Source of the DNA: Agrococcus sp. SGAir0287
GTDB taxonomy: Bacteria; Actinomycetota; Actinomycetes; Actinomycetales; Microbacteriaceae
NCBI RefSeq assembly: GCF_005484985.1
Contig: NZ_CP027942.1
Span: forward strand, 434,001 to 498,000
Direction of reading: 5' to 3'
Length of the DNA stretch: 64,000 nucleotides
Position 1 is the stretch's first letter. Each line of letters starts with the position of its first letter. Under the pieces are notes generated by a model. The model did no database searches, was not told where the DNA came from, and worked only from the letters and a program-made list of their open reading frames with translations. Of the stretch, positions 44,637 to 54,549 are shown one piece after another. The translations under genes and the position numbers were made by a program.

Positions 44637-46607
44637 ATGCCGCGTCCGCAGCGCGAGCCCGACCGTCGCCGCGGCGGCGGGGGAGACGACCGTGCCGGTC
44701 GGGGTCGATCGGACGCTGGCCGCGGCGGCGCGCGCGGCGATGCGGGACGCGGGCGCTCGGCCCGCCCGCAGCGCGATCCGTCGCGACCGAGCTGGGAGCC
44801 GCGCGAGAAGCCGAAGCGGTGGCAGCGCAGCGTCGAGCGCGACGAGCAGCGCGGCCATGGCGGGCGCGACGACCACGGCGCGCGCGACGAGCACGGCGCC
44901 CGCGGACGACGCGGGGACCGCGATCGGGACGGCGGCGTGCGCGGCTCCGGTCGCGGCGGCGAGCGGCACGGCCACGCCGCGCCGCGTGGCGACCGGGAGG
45001 CGCGACGCGCGGCGGTCGAGCGACGCGCCGCCGGTCGCGACCCCATCCGCGACCGCGCCCGCGATCGGGCGCGCGAGCCTCGCGGTCCCGAGGCGGGCAC
45101 GTCGTACCGCGACCTCAAGGCGGGCCGTGCGGGCGCCGGGCGCCGGGACGCCGCGCGGGGCGACGAGCGTGCGCGCCCCATCGGCCGCTCGATCGGCGAC
45201 GACCGTGCGCTCCTCGACGAGCGCGCGCGCCGCGACGACCGCGCGCGCCGCGACGACCGTGCCGCGCAGCATCGCGCCCGCGAGGGCCGCGACGACGCGC
45301 CCAGGATCGACCGCGCCCGCGTCGACGGCCGGGTCGACTCCACCTACTACCCGTCGCGGGCGGCGCAGCCGGGCGCATCCGACGACGTCGTGCACGAGCG
45401 CCTCGACGCGACTCCCGTCGCGCGGGAGGTCGAGGGCGTCGACTTCGCCGACCTCGGGCTGGGCGCGGGGATCGTCGGCGCGCTCGGCGGGCTCGGCGCT
45501 CGCGCGCCCTTCCCCATCCAGGCGGCGGCGATCCCGGAGGCGCTCGCCGGGCGCGACGTGCTCGGCCGTGGTCGGACGGGCTCGGGCAAGACCATCGCGT
45601 TCGTCGCGCCGATCGTCGAGCACCTGCTGCGCACGCGTCCCGAGGGCGGCCGCACCGTCGGTCGGCCCCCGCGCGCGCTCGTGCTCGCCCCCACGCGCGA
45701 GCTCGCGATGCAGATCGACCAGGTCGCGCAGTCGATCGGCCGGGCCGTCGGCATCTTCACGACGACCATCGTCGGCGGCGTGCGCCAGGGGCCGCAGGAG
45801 AAGGCGCTCGAGCGCGGCGTCGACATCCTCATCGGCACGCCCGGACGCATCGAGGACCTCGTCGAGCAGGGCATCCTCAACCTCGGCCGCGTCGAGACCG
45901 CGGTGCTCGACGAGGCCGACCACATGTGCGAGCTCGGGTTCCTCGAGCCGGTGCAGCGACTCCTGCGCCGCACGCGGCCCGACAGCCAGAAGCTGCTCTT
46001 CTCGGCGACGCTCGACCAGGAGGTCTCCGCGCTCGCGAAGGAGTTCCTGCGCGATCCGGCCGTGCTCGAGGTCGCCGGCGAGGACCAGGCGTCGGGCACG
46101 ATCGAGCACCACGTGCTCGTCGTCGACCGCTACGACAAGGATGCGGTGCTCGAGCAGCTCGCATGGGCGGAGGGGCCGGTCGTGGTCTTCGCGCGGACGC
46201 GCGTCTACGCCGAGCGGCTCGCGCAGCAGATGGAGGCGGCCGGCATCCTCGCCGCGAGCCTCCACGGCGACCTGACGCAGGCGCGCAGGCAGCGCAACCT
46301 CGACCTGCTGCACAAGGGGCGCATCGACGTGCTCGTCGCGACCGACGTGGCCGCGCGCGGCATCCACGTCGACTCCGTCGGCCTCGTCGTGCAGGCCGAC
46401 CCGCCGGACGAGCACAAGACCTACCTGCACCGCGCCGGTCGCACGGGTCGCGCCGGCCGCCGCGGCACGGTCGTGACGGTCATCGCGCCGTCGCGTCGCG
46501 ACCGGATGCAGCAGCTGCTGCAGCGCGCCGAGATCGAGGCGCCGATGGTGCCCGTCGGTCCGACCGACGACGTGCTCGGCATCGTCGGCCTGCAGCCGCG
46601 CGCCTGA
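44637..46607 (+). CDS. DEAD-box RNA helicase with long Arg/Gly/Asp-rich N-terminus
   Basis: A 656-residue ATP-dependent RNA helicase. Residues 1 to about 245 are low complexity, with dense RGG, RD and DR repeats and many His. The helicase core follows: Q-motif FPIQAAAIPEAL (about 292), GRTGSGKT (about 312), PTRELAMQ, VLDEADHM, FSATLDQ, then VATDVAARGIH and HRAGRTGRAGR. All motifs are intact. Such proteins remodel rRNA and mRNA, often in the cold. RGG tails usually sit at the C-terminus (CsdA, RhlE); an N-terminal one of this length is unusual and could drive RNA condensation. Confidence 0.9.
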   Translation: MPRPQREPDRRRGGGGDDRAGRGRSDAGRGGARGDAGRGRSARPQRDPSRPSWEPREKPKRWQRSVERDEQRGHGGRDDHGARDEHGARGRRGDRDRDGGVRGSGRGGERHGHAAPRGDREARRAAVERRAAGRDPIRDRARDRAREPRGPEAGTSYRDLKAGRAGAGRRDAARGDERARPIGRSIGDDRALLDERARRDDRARRDDRAAQHRAREGRDDAPRIDRARVDGRVDSTYYPSRAAQPGASDDVVHERLDATPVAREVEGVDFADLGLGAGIVGALGGLGARAPFPIQAAAIPEALAGRDVLGRGRTGSGKTIAFVAPIVEHLLRTRPEGGRTVGRPPRALVLAPTRELAMQIDQVAQSIGRAVGIFTTTIVGGVRQGPQEKALERGVDILIGTPGRIEDLVEQGILNLGRVETAVLDEADHMCELGFLEPVQRLLRRTRPDSQKLLFSATLDQEVSALAKEFLRDPAVLEVAGEDQASGTIEHHVLVVDRYDKDAVLEQLAWAEGPVVVFARTRVYAERLAQQMEAAGILAASLHGDLTQARRQRNLDLLHKGRIDVLVATDVAARGIHVDSVGLVVQADPPDEHKTYLHRAGRTGRAGRRGTVVTVIAPSRRDRMQQLLQRAEIEAPMVPVGPTDDVLGIVGLQPRA

Positions 46608-46635
46608 TCCGCGCGGCGCCTGCAGCGGTCAGGGC

Positions 46636-46705
46636 TGCGTTTCGCAGGCGATTCCGCCGTACGAGGGAAGATCGCCCTCACGAGCCGGGATCGCCTGCGA
46701 AACGC
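46636..46705. repeat. Hairpin repeat, copy 1
   Basis: The arm TGCGTTTCGCAGGCGAT at the left is matched by ATCGCCTGCGAAACGC at the right (16 bp, perfect). An inner GAGGG/CCCTC stem surrounds AAGATCG. It is the first of three related elements in the 485-bp gap after the DEAD-box gene. Confidence 0.85.
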
Positions 46706-46725
46706 GCTGGCGACGCTCGCGATGA

Positions 46726-46798
46726 CTGCGTTTCGCGGGCGATCCGGGGTGGGCGAGGGAAGATGCCCCTCTGACCCCCGTGATCGCCCGCGAAACGC
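46726..46798. repeat. Hairpin repeat, copy 2 with compensatory changes
   Basis: Arms GCGTTTCGCGGGCGAT and ATCGCCCGCGAAACGC differ from copy 1 by one base in each arm, and the two changes restore pairing (A-T to G-C). The inner GAGGG/CCCTC stem is kept while the flanking sequence is different. Confidence 0.85.
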
Positions 46799-46838
46799 GA
46801 AGGCCGCGCGGTCGAGTCTGCGTCCGCTGCGTCTCCAT

Positions 46839-46908
46839 CTGCGTTACGCAGGCGATTCCGCCGTACGAGGGAAGATCGCCTTCACGAGCCGGGATCGCCT
46901 GCGAAACG
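46839..46908. repeat. Hairpin repeat, copy 3
   Basis: Nearly identical to copy 1 over 70 bp, with one arm change (GCGTTACGC for GCGTTTCGC) that leaves a single mismatch, and one change in the inner stem (CCTTC for CCCTC). After it, 46921-46995 is a run of CGG/GGC-rich low complexity. No gene was found between 46608 and 47092. Confidence 0.85.
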
Positions 46909-47092
46909 CGAAGGTGACGCTCGCGGCGGCGGCGGCGGCGGACGGCGGCGGCGGACTTCGGCGGGCGGATGCGCGCTCTCGGCGGCGGCGGCGCGCGCCG
47001 ACGCCGTGCGCACCCTACGCATCCACCATGCGTGTGCGCGACGCGCCGCCCGCGCCTGGAAGCGCCCCGGGCGTCGGACGTACCGTGGACGC

Positions 47093-47860
47093 ATGCGCAT
47101 CGCAGTCTTCGGCGGCACGGGCAACGCGGGCGCGAGGGTCGTCACGCAGGTGCAGCGGCTGGGCCACGACGTCGTGCCGGTGTCGCGCAGCGGCGCGGAC
47201 GTGCACGGCGCGCCGGGCGCCAAGGCCGACCTGCTGACGGGCGACGGCATCGAGTCGGCGCTCGACGACGTCGACGTGCTCGTCGATTGCACGAACGCCG
47301 CGAACCCGCTCGACACCCGCATCTTCACCCTCGGCGCACGGCACCTCATCGCGGCTGCCGAGCACGCGGGCGTGCAGCGCGCCGTCGTGCTGTCGATCGT
47401 CGGCGCAGAGCACTCGACGTTCCAGTACCACCAGCGCAAGGTCGACCAGGAGCAGCGGTACCTCGCCTCGCGGATCGACGCCTGCATCGTGCGCGCGACG
47501 CAGTTCCACGACTTCCCGGTGACGTTCTTCGAGCAGGCGCGGCCGCTCGGCGTCATCCCCGTCTTCCTCGGTGCGCGGTTCCAAACCGTCGACCCCGACG
47601 AGGTCGCTGAGCTCGTCGCGCACGAGGCGGTCGAGCCGTCGGGAGGCTCCTTCGTCGAGATCGGCGGTCCGCGCGTGCGGGTGTCGCGCGACCTCGCGAA
47701 GGCGTGGCAGCAGGCGACGCACGCCCGGGGCCTCATCGTGAACGGCCCCTTCCCGCCCTCGCTCCTCGCGTTCTTCCGCGAGGGGAGGAACCTGCTGCCC
47801 GCCGACGGCCACGTCGGTCGCGTCACGTTCGAGGAGTGGCTCGCGCGCACGACGCGCTGA
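47093..47860 (+). CDS. NmrA-like NAD(P)-binding protein
   Basis: A 255-residue atypical short-chain dehydrogenase. The nucleotide loop is [15 protein letters not shown] at the very N-terminus, and [10 protein letters not shown] plus [20 protein letters not shown] follow; the Tyr-x-x-Lys of classical SDRs is replaced by YHQRK. NmrA-like members act as redox sensors or NAD(P)H-dependent reductases of isoflavone or quinone type. A TACCGT box (47081-47086) lies six bases before the ATG, so it is probably leaderless. No operon partner. Confidence 0.8.
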   Translation: MRIAVFGGTGNAGARVVTQVQRLGHDVVPVSRSGADVHGAPGAKADLLTGDGIESALDDVDVLVDCTNAANPLDTRIFTLGARHLIAAAEHAGVQRAVVLSIVGAEHSTFQYHQRKVDQEQRYLASRIDACIVRATQFHDFPVTFFEQARPLGVIPVFLGARFQTVDPDEVAELVAHEAVEPSGGSFVEIGGPRVRVSRDLAKAWQQATHARGLIVNGPFPPSLLAFFREGRNLLPADGHVGRVTFEEWLARTTR

Positions 47861-47883
47861 CGCCGCCGGAGTCGATCTCCACA

Positions 47884-47902
47884 GCCGGCCGCGGACGCCG
47901 GC
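47884..47902. terminator. Hairpin after the NmrA-like gene
   Basis: Two copies of the self-complementary GCCGGC (47884-47889, 47897-47902) form a stem with a seven-base loop 23 bases past the stop, ahead of the recQ promoter box TAGGCT (47939-47944). Confidence 0.5.
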
Positions 47903-47951
47903 GCTCCCGAGCCGCGGATGCGGGTGGGTGGCCGCTCGTAGGCTGGGAGGG

Positions 47952-49931
<1,980 letters not shown>

Positions 49932-50003
49932 CACCATGTGAGGGCTCTCGGTCGCGTGCGAGGTCGCATCCGGCCGAGGACCTCGATCGTTCTGGAGGGG
50001 CGG

Positions 50004-50378
50004 ATGGCCGAGTCGCTGCGCGTCGACGTGTGGATCTGGGCCGTACGCTGCACGAAGACCCGCTCGGCGGCGACGGCCGCGTGCCGTGCGGGGCACGTGC
50101 GCATCAACGACCAGACGGCGAAGGCGGCGCAGCCGGTGCGCGTCGGCGACGAGGTCCGCGTGCGCCTCCACGGCTTCGACCGCATCCTCGTCGTGCGGCA
50201 GCTGCTCGCGAAGCGCGTCGGCGCCGAGCTCGCCGCGGCAGCCTACGAGGATCGGACGCCGCCGAGGCCGACGCCGATGGAGGCGCAGCTCGTGCCGCGG
50301 CGCGATCGCGGCGCCGGCCGCCCCACGAAGCGCGATCGCCGCGAGATCGACCGGCTGCGCGGCCGCGAGCCCCGCTGA
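50004..50378 (+). CDS. S4-domain RNA-binding protein (Hsp15/HslR-like)
   Basis: A 124-residue basic protein. The S4 fold covers residues 1-60 (RVDVWIWAVRCTKTRSAATA, CRAGHVRINDQTAK, VRVGDEVRVR), followed by a basic tail (RPTKRDRREIDRLRGREP). HslR binds free 50S subunits carrying a nascent chain; relatives act in ribosome rescue. GGAGG lies six bases before the ATG. An inverted repeat CGAGGTC/GACCTCG (49959-49985) lies in the gap after recQ. Confidence 0.87.
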   Translation: MAESLRVDVWIWAVRCTKTRSAATAACRAGHVRINDQTAKAAQPVRVGDEVRVRLHGFDRILVVRQLLAKRVGAELAAAAYEDRTPPRPTPMEAQLVPRRDRGAGRPTKRDRREIDRLRGREPR

Positions 50379-50433
50379 CGACCTGACGGATACCACTCTT
50401 CGCCGTCCTGGATGGAGCCGGGGCCGAGGCGGG

Positions 50434-50628
50434 CTAGGAGGCGACCTGCCCGGCGGCGACGATCCCCGCTGGGATGAGGACGGCGAGCCCGAGCGCGATC
50501 CCGACAGCTCCGGTGAGGATCGACCGCCGCTCCCGTCGCCGCGTGCCCGCGACGACGACCGCAACGCCGAGCCCGAGCACGGCGAGCCCGAGCACGGCGA
50601 CGATCGCGATGGACGAGGTCGTGCTCAT
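50434..50628 (-). CDS. Small two-helix membrane protein
   Basis: A 64-residue protein with two hydrophobic helices (IAIVAVLGLAVLGLGVAVVV and LTGAVGIALGLAVLIPAGIV) linked by a basic loop GTRRRERRS. The family is unknown. A TAGCGT box (50640-50635) lies six bases before the ATG, so it fits the leaderless pattern; GGAGGC overlaps the gap. It stands alone between the S4 gene and the CitE-like gene. Confidence 0.7.
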   Translation of the reverse strand: MSTTSSIAIVAVLGLAVLGLGVAVVVAGTRRRERRSILTGAVGIALGLAVLIPAGIVAAGQVAS

Positions 50629-50727
50629 GCCTCCACGCTACGCCCCGGCCGCGAGCCCGAGCGATCGTCGCGACCGATACGACCGCAAGGCGCGCCGGGC
50701 GCGCGCCGCTCGATAGGCTCGAGCATC

Positions 50728-51579
50728 GTGAGCCTACGACGTGTCTCCCCGCAGATCGCCCGTTCCTGGTTGCTCGTCCCGGCATCCCAGCCCGATCTCT
50801 TCGAGACCGCGCAGGGCTCGGACGCCGATGCGATCATCATCGACCTCGAGGACGCGGTCGCCGCCAAGGACAAGAAGCAGGCGCGCAAGGACACCGTCGC
50901 GTGGCTGAACTCCGGGCACCGCGCGTGGGTGCGCATCAACGATGCGTCCAGCGACTTCTGGAGCGACGACTGCGCCGCGCTCAAGCAGGCGGAGGGGCTG
51001 GAGGGCGTCATGCTCGCGAAGTCCGAGTCGTCGAGCCACATCGACGACACGGCGGATCGCCTGCCCGACGGCGTGCGCATCCTCGCGCTCGTCGAGACCG
51101 CCCGCGGCGTCCAGCAGGTCGAGCGGATCGCGAACGCACCTGCGACGTTCCGCATCGCCTTCGGCACGGGCGACTTCAAGCGCGACACCGCGACGGGCGA
51201 GGATCCGCTCGCGCTCGCCTACGCGCGCTCGCAGCTCGTCATCGCGTCCCGGGCGGCTCGGCTGCCCGCGCCGATCGACGGCCCGACGCTCGACCTCGCG
51301 AAGCTGCCGGCCGGCACGGCGCACGCGAAGGAGATGGGCATGTCCGGCAAGCTGTGCCTCACGCACTCGCACGCGTCGACCATCAACGAGGGCCTGAGCC
51401 CCAGCCACGACGACATCGCGTGGGCCCACGGCTTCATCGCCGCGTTCGAGGCGTCGGGCGGCAAGATCACCGACGGCTCCGACCTGCCGCGCCTCGCCCG
51501 CGCGCAGAAGATCGTGCAGCAGGCCGAGGACTTCGGTATCGAGGTCGCGGCCGCGGAGGTCTCGCACTCGGGGTACTGA
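50728..51579 (+). CDS. HpcH/HpaI aldolase, citrate lyase beta (CitE)-like
   Basis: A 283-residue TIM-barrel lyase. The family hallmarks are RSWLLVPASQPDLFETA, DAIIIDLEDAVA (metal-binding acidic pair), RAWVRINDASSDFW and ILALVETARGVQQVERI (metal Glu), ending with GMSGKLCLTHSHASTINEGL. Members cleave or form CoA esters such as malyl- or citramalyl-CoA with magnesium. The start GTG follows a TAGGCT box (50714-50719) by eight bases. No CitF, MaoC or other pathway gene is nearby, so the CoA ester is unknown. A strong terminator follows. Confidence 0.85.
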   Translation: MSLRRVSPQIARSWLLVPASQPDLFETAQGSDADAIIIDLEDAVAAKDKKQARKDTVAWLNSGHRAWVRINDASSDFWSDDCAALKQAEGLEGVMLAKSESSSHIDDTADRLPDGVRILALVETARGVQQVERIANAPATFRIAFGTGDFKRDTATGEDPLALAYARSQLVIASRAARLPAPIDGPTLDLAKLPAGTAHAKEMGMSGKLCLTHSHASTINEGLSPSHDDIAWAHGFIAAFEASGGKITDGSDLPRLARAQKIVQQAEDFGIEVAAAEVSHSGY

Positions 51580-51600
51580 TCGACGTCAGCCGCCCAGCAT

Positions 51601-51638
51601 GCGAACGGCCCGCTGCCAGCAGGCGGCGGGCCGTTCGC
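51601..51638. terminator. Strong bidirectional terminator hairpin
   Basis: GCGAACGGCCCGC (51601-51613) and GCGGGCCGTTCGC (51626-51638) form a perfect 13-bp stem with a 12-base loop between the convergent citE-like and TetR genes. It is followed by CGCGTCAGT in tandem, which overlaps the TetR stop. Confidence 0.8.
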
Positions 51639-51653
51639 GTCGCGTCAGTCGCG

Positions 51654-52469
51654 TCAGTCGCGGCGTTCGCGTCGGTCGACCGTCGCCGCCGGCTCGGATG
51701 CGTCCTCGACGAACGCCGAGATCGTCTGGTACGTCAGCCAGGCCGCGAGATGCCAGCGCACGGTGCCGCCGTCGATCGCCGGACCGTCGATCGTCATGTC
51801 GACGAACGACGGGTCGACGCGCACGCGGTTCGCGTACCCGCTCACGACGATGTGCGTCGCGACCGCGACGGTGCGTGCGGTCGCCGGCGGCACGAAGCGC
51901 TGACCGAGCATGCCGAGCGCGCCCTGGTAGAAGCCGGCGTTCGTGTCGATGCAGTGCTGCTCGACCTGCCGCGCCGTCGACTCGAGGGTCGCGGCGTGCG
52001 CGGGGTCGCCGGGGCTCGCCGCGGCCGCGTACAGCGACTCGTAGGAGTGCCACTGCGACGACGAGAGCAGGTCGCGGAGGTTGCGCTCGGCGGCGATGCG
52101 GATGATCTCGCGCAGCACGGCGTGGCGCCCCTCGGCCGTGTCGAGCAGCGCGGCGTGCTCGCGCAACCCCGCCGTGATGGCGTCGGTCGTCGCCGGCGAG
52201 AAGCCGAGACGGTACTCGGGGCGCGCGAAGATCTCGGCGATGAGGTCGGCGACGTACGACTCGTGCGAGCCCCATTGCCGATACGCGCTGGCGCGGGACA
52301 CGCCCGCGTCGGCGATGATCTCCTCGAGCGGCAGATGCCCGAAGCCGACGGTGAGCCCGCCGCGTTCCACGAGCGACGCCCCGGCATCGAGCATCCGCTG
52401 ACGAGCGATGGTCGCGGGGATGCGGGGCTTGCGTCGACGGGCGGGCTCGGCCGCCTCACCATCAGGCAT
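51654..52469 (-). CDS. TetR-family transcriptional regulator
   Basis: A 271-residue regulator, longer than most TetR proteins (about 200). The N-terminal HTH reads IARQRMLDAGASLVERGGLT then PLEEIIADAGVSRASAYRQW, with the QWGSHESYV helix following. The large C-terminal ligand domain is not assigned. The ATG at 52469 follows a leftward TATCCT box (52481-52476) by six bases, so it is probably leaderless. It lies 156 bp downstream of an MFS exporter gene on the same strand, with a terminator between, so it is a separate unit. An inverted repeat GTCAA/TTGAC lies upstream. Confidence 0.85.
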   Translation of the reverse strand: MPDGEAAEPARRRKPRIPATIARQRMLDAGASLVERGGLTVGFGHLPLEEIIADAGVSRASAYRQWGSHESYVADLIAEIFARPEYRLGFSPATTDAITAGLREHAALLDTAEGRHAVLREIIRIAAERNLRDLLSSSQWHSYESLYAAAASPGDPAHAATLESTARQVEQHCIDTNAGFYQGALGMLGQRFVPPATARTVAVATHIVVSGYANRVRVDPSFVDMTIDGPAIDGGTVRWHLAAWLTYQTISAFVEDASEPAATVDRRERRD

Positions 52470-52493
52470 ATGTGGAGGATACTCCCCGGCTGC

Positions 52494-52512
52494 GTCAAGG
52501 TGAGGGGTTGAC
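52494..52512. promoter_or_regulatory. Candidate operator upstream of the TetR gene
   Basis: GTCAA (52494-52498) and TTGAC (52508-52512) are inverted around nine bases, 13 bases upstream of the gene's -10 box. A TetR dimer could bind here for autoregulation. It does not match the palindrome in the MFS promoter. Confidence 0.4.
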
Positions 52513-52574
52513 GGCATCCTCGTCACCCGATCACTAGGATTCCTCATGATCGGCACAGGAAGGCCGTGCGAGCC

Positions 52575-52614
52575 CGCGAGGGGCGGGCACGGTCGCCCGT
52601 CCCCGCCCCTCGCG
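52575..52614. terminator. Strong terminator hairpin after the MFS gene
   Basis: CGCGAGGGGCGGG (52575-52587) pairs perfectly over 13 bp with CCCGCCCCTCGCG (52602-52614), loop 14 bases, 11 bases past the MFS stop on the minus strand. Confidence 0.75.
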
Positions 52615-52625
52615 AATCCCGCTCG

Positions 52626-54440
52626 TCACTCCTCGCGACGTGCAGGTGCCGCCGGCCCTGCGCCGGCGTGCGGTGCGTCGGCCTCGTCGTGCTCGGGAGC
52701 CGCCACGACGGGCAGCGCGATGGCACCCGTCGAGGTCTGGCCCGCCGCGAGCTGGTCGAGCTCGGCGCGCTCCGCGAGCGCCTCCTCCATCGCCGAGCGC
52801 TGACGCAGCGGCGGGGTGCGGAAGAAGAGCGACAGCACGAAGGCGACGAGCACCACGGCCATGCCGACGAAGAACACGGTCGAGGTCGCGGTCGCGAAGC
52901 CGTCGAGGAAGGGCGCCGTCAGGCGCGGGTCGGCACCATTGAGGAAGGACGAGTCCTGCTCGAACGCGTCGCCGAGGCGCGAGGGGTCCTGCAGCAGCTG
53001 GATGATGCGCTGGTTCGCGGGGTCGGACTGCACCGACGGGTCCTGCAGCGCCTGCTGCATGGCGGTCACGAGGTCGGTGCGCTGGAACGCCGCGGCCATG
53101 GTGTCGACGACGCGCGAGAACAGCACCGAGAAGACCACCGCGACGCCGAGCGTGCCACCGAGCTGCCGGAAGAAGGTGGCGCCGGCGGTCGCGACGCCCA
53201 TGTCCTTCGGCTGCACCGAGTTCTGCGAGGCGATCGTGAGCGTCTGCATGAGCTGGCCGAGCCCGAGGCCCATGATGAGCTGGCCGACGAGCAGCATCCA
53301 CAGCGGGCTGTCGTACTGCTGCAGCGCGAGCACGAGGTAGCCGACGGCCATGAGGGCCGTGCCCAGGATGGGGAACATCCGGTAGCGGCCCGTGCGCGCG
53401 ATGATCTGGCCGGAGGCGATCGACGAGATCATGAGGCCCGCGATCATCGGCAGCGTCGCGAGGCCCGACTGCGTCGGGTTCATGCCGTGCACGATCTGGA
53501 GGACCAGCGGGAGCACCATCATGCCCGCGAACATCCCGAAGCCGACGAGCACGCCGATGATCGTCGCCATCGAGAACGTGTGCGAGCGGAAGAGCGTGAG
53601 CGGGATGAGCGCGTCGTCGCCCATGCGCGACTCGACGATCAGGAAGAGCACCACGCCGACGACGCCCGTGACGTAGCAGGCGATGGCGCCCGCGGAGCCC
53701 CAGCCCCACGTGCGGCCCTGCTCGGCGACGAGCAGCAGCGGCACGACGGCGAGGATGAGCGCCGAGGCGCCCCACCAGTCGACGCGCACGCGCCGGTGCA
53801 GCACGGGCAGGTGCAGGAAGCGGAACACCATGAAGAGCGCGGCGATGCCGATCGGCACGTTGAAGAGGAAGACCCAGCGCCAGCCCTCGATGCCCAGCAG
53901 GGTGTCCGCGCCGGCGAAGAGGCCGCCGACGAGCGGGCCCAGCAGGCTCGAGACGCCGAAGACGGCGAGGAAGTAGCCCTGGTACTTGGCGCGCTCGCGG
54001 GGGGCGAGGATGTCGCCCATGATCGTGAGCGGCAGCGACATGAGGCCGCCGGCGCCGAGGCCCTGCAGGGCGCGGAAGCCCGCGAGCTGGATCATGTCCT
54101 GCGCGAAGGACGATGCGACGGAGCCGACGAGGAAGAGCACGATCGCGATGAGGAAGAGCGGTCGACGACCGAAGAGGTCCGAGAGCTTGCCGTAGATCGG
54201 CGTCATCACGGTCGAGACGATGAGGAACGCGGTCGTGACCCACGCCTGCAGGCTGAGGCCGTGCAGGTCGTCGGCGATCGTGCGCATCGCGGTGCCGACG
54301 ACGGTCTGCGAGAGCGACGACAGGAACATGGCGGCCATGAGGCCGAGGATCACGAGCAGGATCTCGCGGCGGGTCATGCCGCCGGCCTCCGCGATCGCGG
54401 CGGCCTTCGCCTGCGATGCGGATGGGCGAGAAGAGGACAT
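52626..54440 (-). CDS. MFS multidrug exporter, DHA2 family (EmrB/QacA-like)
   Basis: A 604-residue proton antiporter with about 14 helices. Motif A after helix 2 reads IYGKLSDLFGRRPLFL; helix 5 has motif C-like GFRALQGLGAGGLMSLP and GVSSLLGPLVGGLF; the start is preceded by ILLVILGLMAAMFLSSLSQT. A large extracellular loop lies before the last helix (QRTDLVTAMQQALQDPSVQS). Such proteins export drugs, dyes or lipids. GGAG is four bases before the ATG. Its promoter carries a perfect palindrome, so it is probably repressed; the TetR gene downstream is a candidate. Confidence 0.9.
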   Translation of the reverse strand: MSSSRPSASQAKAAAIAEAGGMTRREILLVILGLMAAMFLSSLSQTVVGTAMRTIADDLHGLSLQAWVTTAFLIVSTVMTPIYGKLSDLFGRRPLFLIAIVLFLVGSVASSFAQDMIQLAGFRALQGLGAGGLMSLPLTIMGDILAPRERAKYQGYFLAVFGVSSLLGPLVGGLFAGADTLLGIEGWRWVFLFNVPIGIAALFMVFRFLHLPVLHRRVRVDWWGASALILAVVPLLLVAEQGRTWGWGSAGAIACYVTGVVGVVLFLIVESRMGDDALIPLTLFRSHTFSMATIIGVLVGFGMFAGMMVLPLVLQIVHGMNPTQSGLATLPMIAGLMISSIASGQIIARTGRYRMFPILGTALMAVGYLVLALQQYDSPLWMLLVGQLIMGLGLGQLMQTLTIASQNSVQPKDMGVATAGATFFRQLGGTLGVAVVFSVLFSRVVDTMAAAFQRTDLVTAMQQALQDPSVQSDPANQRIIQLLQDPSRLGDAFEQDSSFLNGADPRLTAPFLDGFATATSTVFFVGMAVVLVAFVLSLFFRTPPLRQRSAMEEALAERAELDQLAAGQTSTGAIALPVVAAPEHDEADAPHAGAGPAAPARREE

Positions 54441-54505
54441 GGGACTCCAAGGACGAAGGGGGTGGTGCGGCTGGTGCGGTCCCGACGCTGCGACGGCAAC
54501 GAGCA

Positions 54506-54534
54506 ATTATTGCAGAGACTGCAAGTTTTGTCGA
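54506..54534 (-). promoter_or_regulatory. MFS promoter with embedded palindrome
   Basis: Leftward TCGACA (54534-54529) and AATAAT (54511-54506) are separated by 17 bp. TTGCAG-AGA-CTGCAA (54510-54524), a perfect inverted repeat, fills most of that spacer. The patch is AT-rich in an otherwise GC-rich region. It looks like a repressor-controlled promoter. The divergent VanY gene has its own TAGTCT box at 54538-54543. Confidence 0.65.
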
Positions 54535-54549
54535 CCCTAGTCTGGACGG

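Noticed and set aside
46636..46908. CRISPR array
   Set aside because: Only three copies, each an internally folded 70-bp hairpin, spaced by unequal gaps of 20 and 40 bases; no cas genes in the window.
46921..46995. Coding region in the CGG-rich stretch after hairpin copy 3
   Set aside because: Only low-complexity Gly/Arg or Ala runs in any frame, with no ribosome site or promoter box; treated as simple repeat DNA.
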